NCBI GenBank assembly: GCA_949126835.1
Contig: OX421506.1
Span: forward strand, 20,787,426-20,851,425
Reading direction: 5' to 3'
DNA: 64,000 nucleotides
DNA from: Anisus vortex
Lineage: Eukaryota; Mollusca; Gastropoda; Planorbidae
Part shown: piece after piece, positions 1 through 10,100 of the stretch
Numbering within the stretch: position 1 is the first letter of the stretch
How the letters are laid out: every line of letters starts with the position of its first letter
Translations under genes and position numbers: made by a program
Notes under the pieces: model-generated
Seen by the model: only the letters and a program-made list of their open reading frames with translations
The model's database searches: none
Told to the model about the DNA's origin: nothing

Positions 1-105
1 CGTTAGCTAAACTCTGAACCCCAACACCCCTCCTATATTTTCCTTTCCTATCTCACTATATCTCTGTCCGCCTCTAGTATCTTAATCTCGCCTCACTCTG
101 TTACT
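1..105 (+). other. 5' leader of the first LTR element
   Basis: These bases precede the gag start codon at 106. They are C/T-rich, like the rest of the element. No coding frame or primer-binding site is visible here; the latter presumably lies upstream of the window. Confidence 0.5.
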
Positions 106-1557
106 ATGGCGGAAGGTGTACTATTGCGTAAGCAGTTGAGAGAAGAGGCTATAGCTATAGGCTACATTGACTCAGACATCACTAAATACGTAGTAGAGCA
201 GGTAGCGGCCCATGAGGCCAAGACAGAGAGAGCAGAACAATTAGAAAGAGAAGATAGGCTTAGAGTAGAACAATTAGCTAGAGAGGAGAGAGCAAAGCAA
301 TTAGAAAGAGAAGATAGGCTTAGAGCAGAACAGTTAGCTAGGGAAGAGAGGGTTAGAGAAGAAAATAGGCTAGATGAGGAGGCACGCAGGACACATGAAT
401 TCAGACTAGCTGAATTAGCCGCAAGCACTAGGCCCCCGGACAACAGCGACAACCCAAACTCCCCCTCATCATTTAGCTCAGCCACCCCCAGCAACCATCC
501 CCTCCCCCGACATGCTTCTCTATGGACTGAAGTTCACGACCCCCGACTGGAACAGTTCGACATTTACCTCCGACGGTTTAGCGACTGTATGGAGTTAAAT
601 GAGGTCCCCCCAGAATTACATTGTAGGATCCTCGTCTCCACTCTAAGGGGAGAGGATTATGACGCCTATTGTAAACTGGCCCCAGAAGACAGGGAGTCGT
701 GCGTGGCACTGAAAAACGCGCTGCTAAATCGCCACCAGTTACACTCATCCCACTACCAGAAGAAGTTTCGGTCGTCCACGCTACGACCGGGGGAAAACTA
801 TACACAATTCGCGGAGCGAATACAATCTTACCTACTCAAGTGGGTTGAGTTAGGCAATATTGAACAGTCATTCGACGGTATGGTCACCCTCGTAATGACT
901 GAGCAAATAGAGGCACAGATGACACCTAAGCTAAGGGCCTTCCTTATTCAACAAGGAATCACCGGTTTAAACCCCTCCCTGCAGGGCGCAGATAGGTTTC
1001 TGCAGTCCAACCTAGTAGAATCATCCCACCCCCGGGAAAAATTTCAACCACCCCCTGCTCCCCGACGAGAAAACGGTAGGTCGACAAGGCCACCGGGTCC
1101 TCTCTTCCGCCCGGGACACCCACAGTCGCACCGGAATAACTGGGACAACCACCGCACCAACCCTCCCCCGCTAATCAGCCACAACAGCTTCCCTCAGCCC
1201 CGACCGGGTCATTCCCAACCCAGACCCCCTCCGCCCCTCCAAGACTCGCGACGTGCGGACCAACCCCACCACATGACCAGGCCACAAACCGGCACCAATC
1301 ATCCCCATTCGACCCGCCACGGTAACTCCGCTGAGCAACAACCCAAGGCACACACTAGTCATAATCACTCCCAGAACCCCCCCCCCAGGAGTATACACCG
1401 CCATCCCTTGCCCGGCAGACACCCCCAGGACGCAAGACCCAGAAACCGACCCACCCCCCGCTTACACCCCCGCCAAACCGGAAACCAAGACAGAAAGAAA
1501 TATAGAGATCAACTCAAAAAAAGCCAGGGCCCTTCTCGACACGGGATGCCAGCTTGA
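106..1557 (+). CDS. gag: Gag polyprotein of first LTR element
   Basis: This 483-codon frame encodes a structural Gag, expected to assemble particles around element RNA. Residues about 40-110 form a strongly charged coiled coil made of near-repeats of the type LEREDRLRAEQLAREER. Residues about 135-300 match the general retrotransposon Gag pattern (a helical capsid-like block around the LRPGENYTQFAERIQSYL stretch). The C-terminal third, from about residue 310, is rich in Pro, His and Arg with no CCHC zinc knuckle; the basic tail may replace it in RNA binding (inference). The ATG at 106 is the first in frame. The frame ends at a TGA that overlaps the protease reading frame. Confidence 0.85.
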   Translation: MAEGVLLRKQLREEAIAIGYIDSDITKYVVEQVAAHEAKTERAEQLEREDRLRVEQLAREERAKQLEREDRLRAEQLAREERVREENRLDEEARRTHEFRLAELAASTRPPDNSDNPNSPSSFSSATPSNHPLPRHASLWTEVHDPRLEQFDIYLRRFSDCMELNEVPPELHCRILVSTLRGEDYDAYCKLAPEDRESCVALKNALLNRHQLHSSHYQKKFRSSTLRPGENYTQFAERIQSYLLKWVELGNIEQSFDGMVTLVMTEQIEAQMTPKLRAFLIQQGITGLNPSLQGADRFLQSNLVESSHPREKFQPPPAPRRENGRSTRPPGPLFRPGHPQSHRNNWDNHRTNPPPLISHNSFPQPRPGHSQPRPPPPLQDSRRADQPHHMTRPQTGTNHPHSTRHGNSAEQQPKAHTSHNHSQNPPPRSIHRHPLPGRHPQDARPRNRPTPRLHPRQTGNQDRKKYRDQLKKSQGPSRHGMPA

Positions 1558-1788
1558 TGGGTTCGCTAAGACTTCATTCGTGAGTCCCTCCGACTATACT
1601 GGCGAGTCAGTCGAATATAGAGTTATAACGGGATACGTTGAGACCCTCCCAACCGCCAAGGTCCACATAAAGTCAAAACCATATACTGGCACGGCTACCT
1701 TAGCAATCCGAGCCGAATTACCCTATGACGTCATCCTGGGGGAACGATACCTCAACTTTGCCGACGTCCCCTCCCCCCCCCCCTTGCC
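1517..1788 (+). CDS. Aspartic protease of first LTR element (frame-shifted from gag)
   Basis: Reading frame 2 overlaps the end of gag (frame 1) and contains the active-site motif LLDTG near 1530-1545, followed by the ILGERYL motif near 1735-1752, which matches the second conserved loop of retroviral-type proteases. This enzyme would cleave the Gag-Pol precursor. Entry from gag would need a +1 (or -2) shift; a run of seven A at 1516-1522 lies just before the DTG. The frame leaves the coding path at a run of eleven C (1773-1783), after which integrase continues in frame 1. Whether the shifts are programmed or mutations cannot be told from one copy. Confidence 0.75.
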
Positions 1789-1791
1789 TCA

Positions 1792-4686
1792 GTGGCCACA
1801 CGCGCGCACCCTGACCCTATTCCCCGCCCTCCCCCGGAATCCCCCACGGCCCACGAATTCCTGCGGGCTCAACAAGAAGACTCGACCCTGGCCCCACTGT
1901 TCGCTAAGGTCGGTCAATACCCAGACCCCCCGAAACCCTACTCGTTTATTCAAAAAGGGAAACGACTGTTCCGACGGTCCAGCCTCCCTGACGGTTTGGT
2001 CAGAGACCAGCTCATCATCCCCGGTCCTTACCGTAGGCAAGTTATGGAGGCGGCCCACGACTCAACCCTGGGCGGTCACCAAGGGCAAGGGTCCACAGTC
2101 AACAAAATCACCCATTACTTCCACTGGCCCGGTATGCACAATGAGATCAAACGATTTGTAGCGTCATGCCACCAATGCCAGCTCATGTCCAAGGCCCACC
2201 ACGCTAAGCCAGTACCGTTAGGCAAACACCCGGTGACCGACACGCCCTTTCAGCGGGTGTCAGTAGACCTAGTAGGGCCACTCTCGATAACACGGAAGAA
2301 GAACAGGTTCATACTGTGCGTGATATGCCAGGCTACCAACTGGCCGGAAGCTGTGGCGCTGCCGAAAGAAGACGCGAAACACGTGGCCGAGGCACTGTTT
2401 ACCATTTTCACGAGAGTGGGGTTTCCCGAAGTCCTACTCTCCGATAACGGGCCCCAGTTCACCAGTACACTGATGAGGGAAGCGTTGCACATCATGAACA
2501 CCACTCACCTCCGGTCCTCCCCCTACCACCCTCAATGCAATGGATTAGTCGAACGGTTTAACCAAACACTAATCGGGCTATTAAAGAAAACCGCCGATGG
2601 TCCTCTGGATGAATGGGATACCCTCCTCCCTACCGCCTTATTCGCATATCGGTCTACTCCCCATTCTACCTTAGGCTACACTCCCTATGAGATGTTATTC
2701 GGTTCCCAACCCCGTGGTCCACTAGAGCTCCTCAAGCGCGCCTGGACTAAACCCTCCCCCCACCCCGAAGAACTCTCAGTCCACGCCAACATCAATGACC
2801 TAAAGGCTAGGCTGATAACTGTCCACTCTATCGCCTCAAAGCACTTAACCAAGGAGAGGGAGAGACAGGAGAAGTTATACAATCGGCGGGCCAAAGAACG
2901 CTCTCTGGCTCCGGGCGATAAAGCACTACTGCTCCTTCCCTCCTCTTACAACAAACTCCAGTTAGCATGGAGAGGCCCATACCCAGTTACAAAAAAACTC
3001 TCAGGCACCAACTACCTTATCAAGATCGGCAACAAGGACAAACTGTTCCACATCAACTTGCTAAAGCGATACATAGAGCGACCGTTAGACGAGACACCCC
3101 TGGTAGCAACGGCTATTGCTGAAGAGACAGAAGCCGATGACTCATTAACCGCCTTTCCCCTACAACAGACAGAGACCGTAGATGATGTAGAAATCTGTCC
3201 CCTTCTAACCCCTGAACAAGCTGACACAGCGAAACATTTACTCTCTTCGTACTCCGACGTGCTGACTGACACCCCAGGGCGTACCAACTTAGAAACATTC
3301 ACTATGAAGGTCACCGACCCCCGACCCATTCAGGTCAAGGCATACGCTATGCCCCATGCCAAACTAGATGTCATTGAAAAGGAAATAAATTATCTGCTAG
3401 CCAACAACATCATCGCCCCCTCTACCTCCCCGTACAATGCGCCGGTGGTACTAGTAAGGAAATCAGACGGTTCTCACCGTATGTGCATAGACTTCCGCCG
3501 CTTAAACGCAGTCACTGAATTTCAAGTTGAACCAATGCCAGACCCTGATTTACTGTTTTCAAAACTAAGCAACGCTCAATACTTTTCCAAGTTTGATCTT
3601 AGCAAAGGATTCTTCCAAATAGAAGTGGAAGAGAAGTGCCGACACTACCTCGCCTTCAGTACCGATCAAGGGCACTTCGAGTTTCAAACTGTCCCCTTTG
3701 GCCTAAATAACTCCCCCTCCGTGTTCACACGCATGATGCGGAAGCTTATTCAGCCAATTAACAGGCCTGGGATCACCCATTTCGTAGATGATATCTTGAT
3801 CGCCACGCCCACCTGGGCAAGCCATGTAGAAACAATAACTGCCCTGCTAGTTAGGCTCCGCGAAACCGGCCTAACCGCGAGGCCCTCAAAATGCATGTAC
3901 GGGTTCAATAAATTGAAATTGCTAGGTCACATGATCGAAAGGAACAAAATAATGCCGGACGAAACCAAGGTAGAGAAAATTAAGTTAGCCCCTCAGCCCA
4001 CCACCAAATCAGGTATACGGTCTCTACTAGGGTCAACAGGGTACTATCAGAAGTTCATACCACACTACAATAGCATCGCAGCCCCTTTAACAGACCTAAC
4101 GCGGAAAAATCTCCCAGAGAAAGTTACTTGGTCCGATGAGTGCCAACAAGCGTTCGACCAATTGAAGACAGCTCTCACTAGCAAACCCATACTGCGACTG
4201 CCGAACCCGTCCCTTCCCTACGTGCTGAAGTGCGATGCAAGCGGACGAGCAGTAGGCGCGGCCCTGTTACAACCTGACCCGGAACATGATAACATGCTGT
4301 TCCCTGTAGCCTACGCGTCACGGAAACTCAGCTCCGCGCAAAAAAATTACGGCACCTCTGAACAGGAGTGTCTGTCTCTCGTATTTGGAATTGAGAAATT
4401 CCACGTATATCTGTACGGACGCCATTTCTTTCTCCACACCGACCACCAGCCCCTGACGTTCCTCGCATGCGCAAAGAACCTAAACAGAAGGTTAATGAGA
4501 TACTCACTCACCCTGTCACAGTACAGCTTCCAAACCGTTTACCAGTCTGGAAAAGATCACCACCTCGCGGACTTCCTATCCCGATACTCCCACTCAGATC
4601 CCAACCCCGACGACTCACCACCGACTCCCCCCCTTTCCCCATGTCCCCGAGACAGTAATTTAGGTATGAATCCACTTTCTGAGTAG
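1792..4686 (+). CDS. pol: Integrase - reverse transcriptase - RNase H of first LTR element
   Basis: The frame of about 964 codons carries the integrase first. There is an H2C2 zinc domain at residues about 85-125 (HDSTLGGH, then CHQC), then a DDE core with D in SVDLVGP, D in LSDNGPQF and E in GLVERFNQ. Reverse transcriptase follows (FRRLNA, FDLSKGFFQIEV, PFGLNNSPSVF and the catalytic FVDD near 3783-3794). RNase H comes last (CDASGRAVGAALL, SEQECL, HTDHQPLTF). The order IN-RT-RH is reversed relative to ordinary Ty3/gypsy pol. No internal stop is seen. The GTG at 1792 is only where the open frame is listed; translation is probably as a fusion from upstream. Confidence 0.9.
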   Translation: MATRAHPDPIPRPPPESPTAHEFLRAQQEDSTLAPLFAKVGQYPDPPKPYSFIQKGKRLFRRSSLPDGLVRDQLIIPGPYRRQVMEAAHDSTLGGHQGQGSTVNKITHYFHWPGMHNEIKRFVASCHQCQLMSKAHHAKPVPLGKHPVTDTPFQRVSVDLVGPLSITRKKNRFILCVICQATNWPEAVALPKEDAKHVAEALFTIFTRVGFPEVLLSDNGPQFTSTLMREALHIMNTTHLRSSPYHPQCNGLVERFNQTLIGLLKKTADGPLDEWDTLLPTALFAYRSTPHSTLGYTPYEMLFGSQPRGPLELLKRAWTKPSPHPEELSVHANINDLKARLITVHSIASKHLTKERERQEKLYNRRAKERSLAPGDKALLLLPSSYNKLQLAWRGPYPVTKKLSGTNYLIKIGNKDKLFHINLLKRYIERPLDETPLVATAIAEETEADDSLTAFPLQQTETVDDVEICPLLTPEQADTAKHLLSSYSDVLTDTPGRTNLETFTMKVTDPRPIQVKAYAMPHAKLDVIEKEINYLLANNIIAPSTSPYNAPVVLVRKSDGSHRMCIDFRRLNAVTEFQVEPMPDPDLLFSKLSNAQYFSKFDLSKGFFQIEVEEKCRHYLAFSTDQGHFEFQTVPFGLNNSPSVFTRMMRKLIQPINRPGITHFVDDILIATPTWASHVETITALLVRLRETGLTARPSKCMYGFNKLKLLGHMIERNKIMPDETKVEKIKLAPQPTTKSGIRSLLGSTGYYQKFIPHYNSIAAPLTDLTRKNLPEKVTWSDECQQAFDQLKTALTSKPILRLPNPSLPYVLKCDASGRAVGAALLQPDPEHDNMLFPVAYASRKLSSAQKNYGTSEQECLSLVFGIEKFHVYLYGRHFFLHTDHQPLTFLACAKNLNRRLMRYSLTLSQYSFQTVYQSGKDHHLADFLSRYSHSDPNPDDSPPTPPLSPCPRDSNLGMNPLSE

Positions 4687-4709
4687 ATTCCCAAGCTACC
4701 CGGGTGAGT

Positions 4710-6113
4710 TGTCACGATTCTGGATTTAATAGTGACTATTAGCACTTAGATAGATAGCAGTGTATAACTAGAACCTTAGATTAGCTTAAGTTAGCTAGAA
4801 TAGAGAGAAGGTTAGTCTGACGTCACTATCTTCTCCCTCCCTTACGCAATTACACCTCCCCATCACTCTTCCTCACCTGTTTCTCTACCCTTCACTATAC
4901 TCTTGTACTACGCCCAAATTCAGAGTCTACTGACTAATACGATTCAACTTGGTACTACATCTTGGTTGAATGGGTACGAATGTGTTAGTTAGAATGTATA
5001 TATTTTATCCTATGCTATATTAATGTATTCATATCATGTCTTAATGTATTTATATCTTGTACTATTTTAACGCATGTGTAGACAGTCATTACTCGACCCC
5101 TCACTCACCCCCTTTCTCTTCGCGCCCCCGCCACCCCCCCCCCTTTTATATCCCCTCAGCTTAGCGGCACGTTAAACAATTGCTTTGAGACGGTCGTTCC
5201 CTGAGCGAGTCATTACTCGACCCCTCACTCACCCCCCCTCTTCGCGTCCCCGCCACTCCCACCCCCTTTTATATCCCCTCAGCTTAGCGGCATGTTATGC
5301 AATTGCTTTGAGACGGTCGTTCCCTGAACGCTGACCAGAGAACCCAGTTCGCACACTTATAGCAAATTCTCGTCCGCCACCCCCCCCCCCCCCAGCCACT
5401 TGAGTTAACTACTTAAAATTCTACCAAAGGGAGATAAATTCCCTCACTCAGCATGACGTCTGTTCAATTGTCTTTCATCTAGACCTCTCTCTCCCCCCCC
5501 CCTTTCCGCCCTCGCAACCCCGACCCCCAATCCGTTTTTGGCTCCAATAAGCTTTTCTTATGCAAATGTATATTCAATCTAGCCAATGAGAATAGGATGT
5601 AATTAAATGTAAGCCAACCAAATTAACCTTGGGTCAGGTGACTAGTGTCCACGAAAAGCCCGCCCAACTAAACTAAAGCAGATCTCTCCCAGCTCCCGAG
5701 CTAGATACATCGTTTTGGTCTAGCTCCCAAATTGTTACTCGGACTTGCAGATACTTAGCCAGTAATCGTAATTCCCTCATTATAGTTACGTAGCCTAACC
5801 TTGGATTCCGTAACAACACAGTATATTGAGTGTTAGACGTTCCTGTGCATATATCTCAAGCATTGTATCTCCCCTGCATGTTAGTATGTGTATCTCATCA
5901 TTGGATATTGAATTTGAATCATAAATAAACACCTGAAACGTAACCAGAGACTTGCTTGCCTAACTTAGAACTGTCTGTCTGTGTGAGGTTAATAACATCT
6001 AAGCGAGCCAGTAGAGAACAAATAAATATTCCAGGTCAACTACAGCATCGGCACCTCATATCTCTAAGACAACCAGCCATTATTACCCCCCTCTCATTTG
6101 ACACATCGTGACA
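4710..6113 (+). repeat. 3' LTR of first element (1404 bp)
   Basis: The LTR begins TGTCACGAT and ends ATCGTGACA, a perfect 9 bp terminal inverted repeat with the standard TG...CA ends. It starts 23 bp after the pol stop codon. A polyadenylation-type AATAAA is at 5924-5929. The promoter-like part contains a 124 bp tandem duplication (5084-5328). The 5' partner is outside the window, so identity between LTRs, and thus age, cannot be read. Confidence 0.82.
5084..5328 (+). promoter_or_regulatory. Duplicated promoter-like unit inside LTR
   Basis: Two tandem copies, 5084-5207 and 5208-5328, repeat the same order: CATTACTCGACC, C-rich tract, TTTTATAT, CAGCTTAGCGGCA and GAGACGGTCGTTCC. Each copy has a TATA-like TTTTATAT (5144-5151 and 5267-5274) 3' of a C tract. 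This suggests a duplicated core promoter in U3; activity is inferred. Confidence 0.6.
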
Positions 6114-6715
6114 CACATATAACATTACATATACATGCTATACACATATAACAGTACATATACCTGCTATACACATATAACATTACATATACATGCTATA
6201 CACATATAACATTACATATACATGCTATACACATATAACATTACATATACATGCTATACACATATAACATTACATATACATGCTATACACATATAACATT
6301 ACATATACATGCTATACACATATAACATTACATATACATGCTATACACATATAACATTACATATACATGCTATACACATATAACATTACATATACATGCT
6401 ATACACATATAACATTACATATACATGCTATACACATATAACATTACATATACATGTTATACACATATAACATTACATATACATACTATAAACATATAAC
6501 ATTACATATACATGCTATACACATATAACATTACATATACATGCTATACACATATAACATTACATATACATGCTATACACATATAACATTACATATACAT
6601 GCTATACACATATAACATTACATATACATGCTATACACATATAACATTACATATACATGCTATACACATATAACATTACATATACATGCTATACACATAT
6701 AACATTACATATACA
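6114..6715. repeat. 29 bp minisatellite, about 20 copies
   Basis: The unit CACATATAACATTACATATA followed by CATGCTATA repeats with a strict 29 bp period and few substitutions (early copies carry AACAGTAC and ACCTGC variants). It starts exactly where the LTR ends and stops about 70 bp before the polyadenylation signal of the minus-strand CARD gene. Confidence 0.93.
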
Positions 6716-6784
6716 TGTAAATTACCTTCAGGACTGTCGGAATCACTCTCAGTACTTTGTGAACTTTAAAAACAAAAGAATAAT

Positions 6785-6790
6785 TTTATT
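6785..6790 (-). terminator. Polyadenylation signal of the CARD gene
   Basis: AATAAA on the minus strand, about 126 bp after the stop codon of the terminal exon (stop at 6916-6918). The surrounding 3' UTR is A/T-rich. Confidence 0.5.
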
Positions 6791-6915
6791 TTTATTTTTT
6801 TCATTTTAAAATAAATGATTATATTTCTTTTTTGTAGTAAAGATTTGAAATATATTTTTATATTCCTTATTTATAGTAAAGACTTAGACAATATATACGG
6901 ATAACAAGTTGACAT

Positions 6916-7148
6916 TTACCAAGTATTTTGGTCGTTGTAGCATATTCCGATATCAGTTTGGTCATTTGCGCTGCCAATCATGGTGGAACATTTGGTGAAA
7001 TAGTCATAATTGTCAGCAGGTATTAAGTAAGGATCAAAATATTCGATGCTTTCACTATCTTTTGATTGTACACAATGTTCAATAGATTTGCTGCTTTTTT
7101 CATCATTACAGTTTAGAATATCCGACTTTATGAATTGGCTTATGGCAT
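6916..7148 (-). CDS. CARD gene terminal exon with stop
   Basis: The acceptor TTTTACACAG enters in phase 1 and the frame ends at TAA (6916-6918). It encodes 76 residues including SIEYFDPYLIPADNYDYF. The IPAD motif recurs in the plus-strand gene at 62675. Confidence 0.72.
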
Positions 7149-10100
7149 CTGTGTAAAATAAAAACTAGACATATCTTATCTAATCCTATACATTACAGAC
7201 GCTCCTTTTATAAAAAAGATTATTGCGTCCTACGCTCAATCAAACATCTGTTTAATTTAGCTCAGTGACGTTTACTTAAAAATAATAGTTTTAATAACAT
7301 CTAAATTACAGTCAGGGCCCTATTTAGGATTGTGTGGGCCCTGTTCCCAAGGGTCACATTTATGTGGAGGCCCCTTCGTGGACTCGACCCTGCCAGTGTC
7401 ACCAATCAAATGTGATTTCCCATTCACAGTATTTGTTCATTGTGCGCTTCTACAGCAGCACTGTTCTAATTGCCAAAAGAAAAGCCTAAAATTTTTATTT
7501 TGGAATGTGTGGGGGGCCCCTTTTGTGTGGGGGCCCCTGTTCCATAGGAACATGTGGAACATGCATAAATACGCATCTGATTACAGTATTTGTTAAAATT
7601 TAAAACTAGATTATAAAGTAGATATTTATGACTATGTATATCAGTGCCTAAAATCGGCCATTAGTAAACGCGCCACTTATCTATATATAAAAGTCTGCAT
7701 TTGTCCGACATGATTAAGCACTCCATGCATATATAGATCAGTGCTTGAATTATTATTTACAATAAAAAGAATTAGTTTTTCTTTAAATTTAAAGTAAAAG
7801 TTAGATAAAAGTTTATATGGTGTTGCTTTTTAAAAATGTTTTATGCTTTGTTATGTACATGATAAGCATGTGATCATAACCAACAAGTCTTAACGATTAT
7901 GCATGCATGGTATAAATTAGTGCATGCTAGTTGTTAACTAAAATGTTTTAATTAAACTTAACGCAACTAACACAACGACTATTAATAATCACATACTCAG
8001 ATTTTGAAAATGGATTTGTCATAACTAATAACTTTGTATATTTCTAAAAGCTATACATGAAAAAAATCCGAAAACATTGTTACCGGAAATAAATCGGAAG
8101 TTCCTGTGCACTGAATCCAAAAGGTGATGATGATGGTTTATATAGCGCGCCTATTATATAGGTCAGGCCTCATTAAGACTTGTCAATGGGCCGTATTGCT
8201 GCTGAGAGTTAACACCCTTGCCCCTTATACAAGTCAATATTTTATGACTGACTTGTAATTTACAAGTCAGTCATAAAATATTGACTTGTATAAGGGGCAA
8301 GGGTGTTAACTCTCAGCAGCAATACGGCCCATTATTACCTTATATTCGATACACAAAAGATTATTACGCCCTACGCTTATCCTTGGTCTAGTCTAGATTC
8401 TAGATGAATTAATTGTCATACAAAATTTATCATGCATAATATTGTTACGTGCCAAAGTGCGAGGCCATATGATCCTATGGCCATATGTTTATTTAAAGAT
8501 CACTACGCCAGAGTCTCGGTTGTGATCTCGTGAAACGTAGAGTTTAGGAGGGGACTTTTTGCTAATTTTTTAGTCAGTTGTTTGAGAGAGTCCTGGCCGT
8601 GCAAGACGAATGTGTTTTTGTTTCCATAAACTTAAGCTCGTAAGTGAGATTACAATCATAATTAAACCTCATTACTATTTGGGCACACTGTAGTAGTAAC
8701 ACTGTATTAACAATAGAACACTGTAGTAGTAACACTGTATTAATAGTAGAACTCTGTATAATGTATAACACTATTGTAACAGTATATTACTGTATTACGG
8801 TAATATTTTAAAGTAATATGTTCATTGTTCTGTACGACATGTACTGACCTCTGTAAAGTCAATGTCGACGCCATCTTGGGTCATGAGTAGGTGCCCTAGA
8901 TATTTCACATATTATGCCAATGTAAACTATTCCTTTCTTTCTTCTATTCTATGTACTATTTTGTTGTTTCCTATTGTATAATAAATTCAACTATTCAGTT
9001 ACTTTGAACTCGAAGATCTCTGTTGATTTAATTCACTTAGATGTATAATTTGTTAGTTGTATTTCATAAAGTCCAGACAGAAGTTTTCGCCCATCCCCTA
9101 GACAGAGCCTAAATTAAAATAGTTGTAAACTATACTGATAATATAGATTGACCAAAACTGCGGTCTGTGACAATATTATGAAAGTACCTAAATTTATATA
9201 ACCGGCTAATGAAGTGCGCTTTTTTTAAAGTTAATATTATAAATGATATGTCTTTGTACCTGACTCTTTAGCGACAGTAACTGTTTTATATGATGAATCA
9301 TTTTCTGTATGACTTTCTGGATCCGATGTAGCAGTCATTTCTGTAAGAAGTACAAGCTTTATTGATTGGCATACTTTTTACATATCAACCAGAATGATTA
9401 GCATTTTGAGAATACTATTTTCAAAAAGTTTTATCAATGAATACATTTCATATTTTAATGTCAACTTGTGTATAAGTCAGTTGGTTTTTGATCTTATAAC
9501 TCCGACGTACTCACCTTGCATTTGAGGAAAAGTAGCATTTGTCAAAAGATGAACGTATGCTCTATATATCGATTGGTCGTCGAAACAGCTTATAATAGTG
9601 TGTACATTTGACAAAAATTGTTCAGCTTTGATCTAAACAAACAAAAGAATGTGTATAAAAAATATTATTGTATAGGCCTATCCCTTTTACCATTGCATGT
9701 ATTGCCAGTGATTTATATGTTCAAGTACGTATTTATGAATGTATACATAATAAAGATATTTACCATCGGAAAAAATGCTTCCATAATTGCCAATGCTGCA
9801 AATCCTTCAACGTAAGCTTGGACTTTCATTTGAATTTGAATGCTTGGAGTTTCATAAGTCGCATAAATTCTTAGATGTGCTAGCAAGTCATTTAACACTA
9901 TTTCCGGGTCCTTGCGTTTTTCTGTAAGCATTAAATCGACGTTCTACATCAATAAATACATAATTTACTAACCGAATCACAAAAAACTAATGTTTATTTC
10001 TACTATATGCATGCATATCAAAGAAAATACATTGATCCTATATTAATAGGATATTTATATTTAAATTATGGGCAGGCAAATTGTAGTTATTATTTGTTAT

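Larger units (their letters stand above)
1..6113 (+). mobile_element. Ty3/gypsy-type LTR retrotransposon, Gmr1-like domain order, 5' end outside window
   Basis: The element holds a short leader, a gag frame, a protease in another frame, a long integrase-RT-RNaseH frame and a 3' LTR. Integrase lies before reverse transcriptase, the order known from Gmr1-type Ty3/gypsy elements and otherwise from Ty1/copia. The RT and integrase sequence motifs are of Ty3/gypsy type. The base composition is C-rich and clearly unlike the AT-rich flanks. The 5' LTR, primer-binding site and left target duplication are outside the window, so completeness cannot be judged. Two frame changes at homopolymers separate gag, protease and the rest. 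Confidence 0.88.

Noticed and set aside
162..1422. Minus-strand frames across gag of the first element
   Set aside because: Shadows of the repetitive coiled-coil and Pro/His-rich coding sequence.
6114..6715. CRISPR-like regular repeats
   Set aside because: The 29 bp units abut without unique spacers and the setting is eukaryotic, so this is a minisatellite.
8846..8912. Ty3/gypsy RT fragment (YLGHLL) on the minus strand
   Set aside because: Only about 20 codons, and it sits within a well-bounded solo LTR. May be chance; not listed as a gene.
9618..9931. Small single-frame ORFs on both strands
   Set aside because: The real coding content here is CARD exons 9 and 10 on the minus strand, bounded by splice sites; the longer open frames simply run into introns.
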